Assembly: GCF_014805625.2 (NCBI RefSeq)
Contig: NW_023998493.1
Location: forward strand, 2,032,082-2,096,081
Origin: Glossina fuscipes
Taxonomy: Eukaryota; Arthropoda; Insecta; Diptera; Glossinidae
DNA length: 64,000 nt
Direction: 5' to 3'
Shown: positions 56,861 to 64,000 of the stretch, one piece after another
How positions within the stretch are numbered: the first letter of the stretch is position 1
How the letters are laid out: every line of letters starts with the position of its first letter
Position numbers and translations under genes: made by a program
The notes under the pieces: model-generated
What the model was told of the DNA's origin: nothing
The model's input: the letters and a program-made list of their open reading frames with translations, nothing else
Databases searched by the model: none

Positions 56861-57800
56861 GTATTATTATTAGTATTATTAGTATTTTAATTTTAGACTA
56901 ATGAATTGAATTCTTAGACTAAAAAAAAGACATTGAGCACTAGCAACACAGGCTATCGGCTCTAATTTAAATAAGTGGATATTAGAGAATAAGCTTAGTA
57001 GTATTAATAAAGTAAAATATTGAATTGATATTCTGTTCTGAAGCTGATTGTAGAATGTTCAACGGGTTAATCGTTCCAAATGCAATACTTCTAGCCAAGG
57101 AAAAGTTGAGGCAGTCGCAGAGAATGTGCTTTATAGTAAGAGTTTGTCCACAACAGCAGATTGGGGGAGAAGACTTCTTCAGGATCCATTGGTGAGTTGC
57201 AATTGTATGACCAAGGCGAATTCTCGAAAATGTTTGGATCTTGGTTTTCTCAACGTTTGTTGGATATAGAGGTGGAGTTAATTGAGGGCAATTTTCTCTT
57301 TAACTTTTCTTCCAATGTATCTTTGAAGATCCAACTTTTCCATGACATCATCCATAATTAGAGGAGCAGAAGCAGCATACTTTGCCGCTCGATCAGCCTG
57401 CTCATTTCCCAGTAAACCGATGTGACTTGGTACCCATAACATTTTAATTTTTCCGTCGGATGTAGTAATTATATTCCTTAATTTGTTGATGGTGCTCCAT
57501 CTCGAAGTCGAAGGGTTCCGGGTAGCTAGTAATACAGACAAACTGTCAGTAACAATGACGGTTTTGAGTTTGTTTTTATGGGCAAGGTTGGCAGCGTGAA
57601 GGATAGCTCTGGCTTCGGTTATGAAAGTTGAAGTGCTTTCGTGAAATATGTGGTTGAGAAGAACCCGTCCTGTAGCATCTACCACCGCACAAGCAGGAGG
57701 CAGACCAGGAGATTTTGAGCCGTCTGTGTACAAAAGATTCCAACCAGTATTAACAGGCAAAGTAATTTTTATATCGGTAATACCGACAAACACAAAAGCA
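56861..57800 (-). mobile_element. 5'-truncated I-clade LINE (non-LTR retrotransposon)
   Basis: On the minus strand: RNase H domain, a C-terminal Cys/His segment, stop, about 120 bases of 3' untranslated region, then a tail built of TAA-type units (56862-56890). A terminal TAA repeat and an RNase H domain in ORF2 are the hallmarks of the I clade, known from the Drosophila I factor. The 5' part (endonuclease, polymerase) is absent. The untranslated region contains AGCCGATAGCC, TGCTAGTGCT and TTAGTCTAAGAATT, shared with the SINE at 14.5 kb. A confident target duplication was not found. Confidence 0.85.
56982..57793 (-). pseudogene. LINE ORF2 C-terminus: RNase H domain plus Cys/His segment
   Basis: From an ATG at 57793 the frame gives 171 residues. 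It shows the RNase H fold with all four metal-binding acids: D24 in YTDGSK, E60 in TEARAIL, D83 in VTDSLSVL and D134 in GNEQADRAA, plus H124 in VPSHIGLLGN. This domain removes the RNA strand after reverse transcription. The frame then stops at 57278-57280. A one-base shift restores a reading TPPLYPTN, IRLGHTIATHQW, PICCCGQTLTIKHILCDCLN, the conserved C-terminal Cys-Cys-His-Cys-type segment of I-type ORF2, ending at TAA 56982-56984. The catalytic part looks well conserved but the protein is 5'-truncated and frameshifted, so it is not functional as a transposase source. Confidence 0.88.
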
Positions 57801-58536
57801 AATCACCCACTTTGTCGGTGACTATAAAATGATATAAACTGTCAATATAAAAAATCAGTTGAATGAAATATTTATTTTCATTTTTTATTAATCTCGTTTC
57901 GCCTTTTAAATGAATGTAAGTAAATTGAGTTTTTATCTGTTATTTTTAATCTAAAAAACTCTCTCAAATAAAAAAATTTTTTGTGTAAATCTTGATAAGG
58001 ATTTATTTAACATATAAATAAAACGGAATGCAAAAGTAAAAAAAATTATATTTGCACTTGAACATCTAAGACCCGGTAAATGCAGTTAATACATAAAAAT
58101 TGGAAAATAATTTCGCAACTTTGGTGTGCCAATAAAGCGAACTTGGTTCTATTTGGCTTTTGGATGGTTCTGTGTAATCTGTAAGTAAAAGTTTGGATTA
58201 ATTTTATGCCATTAAGTTACACTTTTTTTTAATTTCACACTTGCGATGATTTTTGAATTATGTCGCAAATATCTAAGCCACAGGCGGCATATTTAGGAGT
58301 ACTCTGCATCCATACCCTTTCTAATTCTCCATCTCATTTTTGCACACATTAAGCGCTCATACAATGGGCGACAGACGCAGACAATTTTACTCTGATATTT
58401 TACGTGGCATCTGATAAGCGTTCTTCGATGATAAAAATAAGTAAAAAAAATTGAGTAGACAAAGTCTTTGAAATTTACATTTTTTCTTGACTTGTTTCCT
58501 TACCGATCGAGGAGGCTAATAGCTCTAGAAAATGCC
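57801..58536. other. AT-rich DNA, nothing recognised
   Basis: No repeat end or frame of note between the LINE and the frame at 58537. Confidence 0.4.
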
Positions 58537-58734
58537 ATGTTAACGGTGGAAATAGAAACAAATCCTTGTCAGATAATTGAGAAATTGTTAAACAACCGGT
58601 GCCCTCAAGTGAACACAGCAGGTGTTCGGGACCTGCTCAATCTGTCCAAAGAAGCTAACCGATTGACATTTAGCTTATCGCTTCAGCGGAACAATGCAGA
58701 GACGTTTGTTGATAACTTGATCATTGGAGATTAA
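58537..58734 (+). CDS. Unrecognised 65-residue frame with protein-like composition
   Basis: From the first ATG (58537) to TAA (58732-58734) the frame reads 65 residues with balanced composition (IIEKLLNNRCPQVNTAGVRD, LLNLSKEANRLTFSLSLQRN). The frame is also open upstream to a TTG at 58468. The sequence is less AT-rich than its flanks and predicted to be mostly helical. I know no family with this sequence. It may be an exon or a remnant of a larger gene. No splice sites or second exon could be tied to it. Confidence 0.25.
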   Translation: MLTVEIETNPCQIIEKLLNNRCPQVNTAGVRDLLNLSKEANRLTFSLSLQRNNAETFVDNLIIGD

Positions 58735-60584
58735 AAGTAGGTTCTCTATGATTATCCAAAATGCAAAAGGCAGTGGCACTCTTCGAAAGAAACAGGTTTA
58801 CACTCGAAAAACCAATCTTTAATTGAAAGATGCCTTGCGATTGCCAGCAGAAACTTTGTTATTGTGCAAATCTAGGAAAAAATTTACGAATTGTGATGCA
58901 AGGAATAACGTCAGTTACCACACTCGCCTGATATTACGCCATTAAGTTTTCATTTATTCCGTTAGCCACAACATTTTCTAAGTGGCAAAATGTTAGAATA
59001 GTCTCCAAAATGCCATCTTTAGATATTTTCCTCAAAAACCAATGTTTGCTGAGAATTGAAAATTTGTGCACTATATGGGAAAGAGGGGTTGATAACGAGG
59101 GTGACTACATTATTGATTAAAAATAAAACTTTTGTAAAAATTTTTCTATTTGAATTTAATGTAATCGACACTATATTCCGGTCACCCTAATACTTGTGAT
59201 GGCTTTTCTTATTCTGCAGTTGTTTTAACAAATTGCTGAACATGAGACCTTGTCGCACCAGGAAAGCTTGCTGTTCATGACAGCCTTTGCATGTGATCCA
59301 AAAAGAAGAGACGTGCATGGTGCAATGAGACCTCTTGCTTAGAGATGCGTTAGTAGCCACAAGAAAGTTTTTTACATTTTCGTAGATCTAAAATACCAAA
59401 GAGAGGTACAACAGCAAAGCTAGGTCTGGGAAGAAATTCTGCACTCCATTCAAGTATAACGCATTCTAAGCAAGACTTTTTCAAAATACCCCTGTGCTGT
59501 GGTCCTATATTTTAGTCTCTCTTTTAGTTGGAAAGGTTGATACGTAACACTATTGAATATATCATTATTCACTACTAATGTGATAACAAAAAAAAAAACA
59601 AAGAAAGAAATGACAGAGGAGAATACCAACACAAAAATTTCGCGTTTTCTCTTTCTCAACTAAAGCATTTTTTTCAATTGTTTTTGTTTTATTTTTTGGT
59701 GCTAAAGCGCAAGAATTTCAATATTAAAAAAAAAAAAGAAACTCAAATTAATTCTTAGTGCGATGTGCCATCAACTTCAATAAAGACAGGAGAAGCAACT
59801 CGTACAAGAAATTGGAAGCTTAGCAAATAGCGCAGAAGAAGATGCGAAAACATTTCATTTTACAAAAGTTAAAGTAAAAATTCATCGGAAAACATTTTAT
59901 TTCTAAATCGTTGCAATAATAAATCCCTCCATTTAATTCATTATAACAGCAACAAAAACAACGTCAGCAGCAACTCTATACAATCAGTCTGTTCATCGTT
60001 AAAAAAGCCTTTCTATTGAACAAACGTGCATTCATAAAAAAAGCAAATGTATATTTACAAAGCAAAAGATGATCTAGGAAATACGCGAGTGAACGTATAT
60101 ATATTGAGAGAGAGAGAGAGAGAGAGATTGAATGAAAGACGGAAAAATAAATTGGTCAGCACAAATTTTGAGAGAGAATAAAGAGCGAGCTGGAGAAAAT
60201 GTGATCGGGAACATTTGTTGATTGGGTTGATCCCATCGTCAAAAGTTCACTAAAAAAGAATAGCAAAAAGAGTCAAGATTCTTGACCCTGTCGAAATCCA
60301 TACGATGTAGTATTGTAAGAGCTATCGCCATTTAAGTCCGCATGTTTTGGTGTCGAACAATAAAATTATTTATACGCAAATTACGTCAGTGTTGCGTATC
60401 ATTTGATTTTACGCAAATTAGAAATTATTGCATGCTGGCTAAACATAGAAACGGGCGTAACCGTTAAAATATCCACATCCATTCTCTAGATACCTGTTCA
60501 AAAACTGAGAAAATTATCTACATCTCAGCTGATCTTATAGGTTATCGTAATGCAGTCTTTTTCGTTTTGCTTTTTTTAAATAAA
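58735..60584. other. AT-rich DNA with a GA microsatellite
   Basis: (GA)n lies at 60106-60127. A 37-codon open segment at 59229-59339 (QESLLFMTAFACDPKRRDVH) looks protein-like but is too short to call. Poly-A runs occur near 59587 and 59727. Confidence 0.4.
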
Positions 60585-60645
60585 GGCAATGGGTATAAAA
60601 GATTCGAGCACAAGCGTGCATAATTTTCGTACCAATTTTTAATAA
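60585..60645 (+). repeat. Repeat end with GGGTATAAAAGATTCG motif, copy 2
   Basis: AATGGGTATAAAAGATTCGA is followed by GCACAAGCGTGCATAATTTTCG, the counterpart of the block at 36085-36120. It is likely the 3' end of a DINE-1-like repeat. The upstream part is not recognisable. Confidence 0.45.
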
Positions 60646-63600
60646 GATTTTGCAAGCAAAGAGTTTCTGAGCATTTTTAACTAATCTTTCAATCAACTCA
60701 CTGATGGAATTTTCACGACGAATATTAAAAATTTCTTTCGGTTAAATTTTGTGAAAAAAGAGAAAAAGAAAAATGCGTTGTTTCCTCACACTTGCTAGTT
60801 CAGTCAAACTATTTAATTTTTCTGTTATTTACTTTTCTTCCTCAGACATACATATAACGGCTACTATCTTATTGCAAAAATACCTTTTGTTGAAAAGATG
60901 CAAAAGCATTAAAAAAGCAAATAAATGATGCAGACATTTGCCAAAAAGGTGCACAAGCAGAACACTTCGAAGTTTATGGTCGGAGCAGAAGCGGGGACTT
61001 TCTCATATTTCTTTCACCTTTTTGTCATTTTTTTCTTTTTTAAATATTTATTAAAGAGATTTTCTTTTGCGTTGGATAAAAGAGGGAAAATCAAGTAAAA
61101 ACGAAAAAAATACACACAAAAGTAATATGAACAGATAAGGTATACAAAACTGTTCGCTTTGAGATGAATGTTTGTCTTAAAGCGAATTTCGCGTCAAGTC
61201 TATAAAAGTTTTTCACGTGAATTATCCTTGGTTTCTAACTGGTACGAAAAGTCATTTTCACCCCATTTCAATTAGTGGAAACCATTGTCGACTTATAGCG
61301 ATCGAAATTAAAGGAATTTTTAAATTAACTTTAATTATGATTGCATTAGTTTATTAGTTTTATGAACAGCATTAACGTTATGGTCGTAAACTTCTTTTTT
61401 GAATAAGATGAGTTGGCGTATAAAAATTTTGTATTCCGACATTCTGACGCAGTTAAAAGCATCTTCCGCAAGCGGTCAGTGTAGGTTAATTATTTACCAT
61501 TTGTTCCCATACGTTCATCGAAACTTGGATACGTCGTTCAAATCCAAATGTAAGAATTTTGACTTACGAACGCACTTACGGGGTTGCATCGTCCCGAAAA
61601 ATAGCCTGCTTCCCACTCAATCATGCTGAATATTGAACTGTTTTTGGATATTATGCATTCAACCGATTCTTGTCCTTAACAACATGATATTTTCATGCGT
61701 TCTGAAGGAAAATCTTGCCCTTGGTACATTGAGCGAGGTATATATACTTTATAAAAGTTTTGATGACATCAAACAAAATGTAATGTATGTATTGCAATAA
61801 GTATACCAATGTTATTTATATTTTCATTTGATATTTACGGTTTCGTCGAAATGCACGTTTTTTGCTGTTGCTATATTACCCATCATTGTCCACAGTCGCA
61901 TTAACTAGAATTGTATTGAAAACTTGTGACAACTTGTGACAGAAACTTTACTGACTGAGTGCAGCTATAGGAGAGCCTTCTGGGTGATTGATTTGTTATA
62001 TGAAATGATTTGTGGATACTCGCTGGGAAAACACACACATTTGTTCAATTTCTCTATGAGTTTCATAAAGAGAAATGAAAAATGATTTGTGTGAAGTGAA
62101 ACTCGGGTAAATGAAGTACGAAACGATTTTTCTTCTCCGGTTTATTTACTCACATCTTTAAAAATCCTTAAAAACTCTTGTTGCAACGAGATTCAAAGAC
62201 TTCTTTTTATTGGCAAACAAATGTATTTTACTCAAATTTTATACCGCCTTAGTTGGTACATTAGACTTGTTTTGTTAGGTTTGTTACGTTAAATTTGTTA
62301 CGTTTTAAGAAGAGTTTTCTCCTCGTAATTTTGAAGTGCAAAGGGATGTTTCTATTTTTGCACGTCATGATATGTATATGTGTAGTACCACCTATCGTAA
62401 TAACCGTATTACTTTATAGTTGATATATGTTTCTGCTACTTTTGTAAAATCTTAACTTTTCACAAATTCTTTGAAGCGATTTCATTTATTATTCATCTAC
62501 ATACATATGTATGCATAAATACCCCTCAATATGAACTTTGCCTTTATCTGCTACCTTTAATAAAAATTTGTATAGTCAATGCCGAAAGATGGGGATATAT
62601 TCAATGAAAAAAAGGATAAATATATACATTCGTGACTAGCGGTGTTGAGTTTTTGTGTATTCCATATTTCTAGAATTTTTCTTACCATTAGGACGTCATC
62701 ATCATCATCTTGATTAAAACAGCGACACCTTATTTCAAAATTTCTCGAAGTCGGTCGCTGAGTAATAATATTTCGACGCACAAATTTGATCAAAGACTTG
62801 CTTGCGTTGGCAAGGCACTTTCTTTATCCCTGTCCGTATAGCGAGAAGCCAGGTTTAAAAAGAAAGGCCAGGCTGAAAAAAAAGAAAGGTGATAGGAAAA
62901 TGAAGTCGACCAAAAGTAGACTACGAATGGCCATGTGAATGATCCCATAATATGCATAGGAATTTTTATGAAAAGTTTACCTTTATGTTGCAAAAAGTCT
63001 CGATCCAAAATGATGAGCTAGCATATAAATTTAGCACACTAACCTGGATCTATATTGATAAAATTTCTCGTGAGAATTAAGCCTTTACATAACAGTAAAG
63101 TCTAATTTTTAGTAATTGATAACGAAATAGTTGACGAGAAGAATGGAATAATGTTTTTAAAAAGAAAACTAACTTTGCTAAATTTTGATCACGATAGCTA
63201 TCGATGTGGGCTTCATCCCATACAAGTGCTGCTGTGAAAAATATATCCTCTATGGAAATAAGTAATGATTTCTAGTATATCATCATAAGAATATATGACG
63301 AATTATATTAGGTAAAGTTGCCCAGTGCATTTGATAGTCGGCTTTAACGGGTTCACTTGTTTATATAAAAATCTGTTTAGTATAAAATTCTTTATATAGT
63401 AAATCTTTTTTTATATTTTCGTAGTTTAAACCTTTGAATAAATAAACATGGAATATAACGAAAATAATCACAGATTAAGGCGTAAGTGTGTGTGTATACA
63501 TTTGCATTTACTCTTAGCAATTATAAACAAAGTTCAATCCAATGGTTATATCCGATTAAAATCTGCTTGCTAAGGAATCTATCGAAACGTTCATATTACT

Positions 63601-63848
63601 ATTGCTGTTACTTTAGCTATTAAAAAATATATACAATAAAAGGTGTACTGATCGCTAGTATAGCACAGTGAAGGAGAGTTTGCAATGTGTCTAGATGTGT
63701 TTAAAAATTATTACAATAATTTCATACTATTAGATGGTGGCACAAATATTGCAATCCTATGTGGCAGTAAATTAAATGAATCTCGAACGACTATCATTGG
63801 AAAATGCTCTCGAAATCGAAATTCATAGGAATTTAAAATACTTATTGT
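60646..63848. other. AT-rich DNA, nothing recognised
   Basis: A direct duplication AACTTGTGAC occurs twice in a row at about 61921-61940. Short frames (61399-61629, 62557-63008) have no recognisable motif. Confidence 0.4.
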
Positions 63849-63948
63849 NNNNNNNNNNNNNNNNNNNNNNNNNNNNNNNNNNNNNNNNNNNNNNNNNNNN
63901 NNNNNNNNNNNNNNNNNNNNNNNNNNNNNNNNNNNNNNNNNNNNNNNN
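63849..63948. other. Assembly gap (100 N)
   Basis: Exactly 100 N bases, a placeholder gap close to the end of the window. The frame drawn across it is an artefact. Confidence 0.98.
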
Positions 63949-64000
63949 AATAATTTAATAAATTAAATTTAACTTTCTTCCACATTCTCTTTTTTTGTTT

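Noticed and set aside
60106..60127. (GA)n tract as a GAGA-factor promoter element
   Set aside because: There is no nearby TATA, initiator or open frame; a simple microsatellite is sufficient.

Overview
This window looks like a gene-poor stretch of an AT-rich insect nuclear genome, most likely a higher fly (Diptera: Brachycera). The evidence is long non-coding DNA, two 100-N assembly gaps, many decayed transposable elements, and two families of short interspersed repeats whose ends resemble the DINE-1/INE-1 (Helentron-associated) repeats of flies. A tephritid fruit fly is my best guess, from memory of such repeats only. No complete host gene, tRNA, rRNA or CRISPR array could be supported. Most open frames under about 100 codons are what chance gives at this base composition.

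Layout. 1-10 kb: unannotated DNA, a cluster of protein-like open segments at 3.0-4.6 kb and one broken frame at 5.4-6.0 kb, then interspersed repeats. 10.4-10.9 kb: a decayed mariner transposase. 12-18.6 kb: more interspersed repeats plus a clear tRNA-derived SINE (14.5 kb) with a perfect 15-bp target duplication. 24.4-25.0 kb: a solo LTR with a 4-bp target duplication. 28.4-29.0 kb: the 3' end of a CR1/Jockey-like LINE. 30.4-32.1 kb: two copies of a GC-richer unclassified repeat, the second interrupted by an insertion. 33.5-34.9 kb: a second LINE 3' end, a 186-codon frame and a solo LTR. 44.66-45.53 kb: a non-autonomous Tigger/pogo-like DNA transposon that still encodes an N-terminal helix-turn-helix. 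50.8 kb: a second SINE head with an intact acceptor-type stem. 51.7-53.8 kb: a possible membrane-protein fragment, a solo LTR related to the one at 34.6 kb, a four-copy 18-bp motif array and a TATA promoter-like cassette. 56.9-57.8 kb: the 3' end of an I-clade LINE with a full set of RNase H catalytic residues. The rest is unremarkable AT-rich DNA.

Connections. The most informative link is between the SINE at 14.5 kb and the I-like LINE at 56.9 kb. They share their 3' terminal region, including a TAA-type tail, which is the expected relation between a parasitic SINE and the LINE whose reverse transcriptase copies it. The Tigger-like element is a second small system: matched terminal repeats with TA duplications, internal arrays of a GTGCGGT-type motif that could be binding sites, and a reading frame for only the DNA-binding domain. 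I found no intact novel multi-gene system here.
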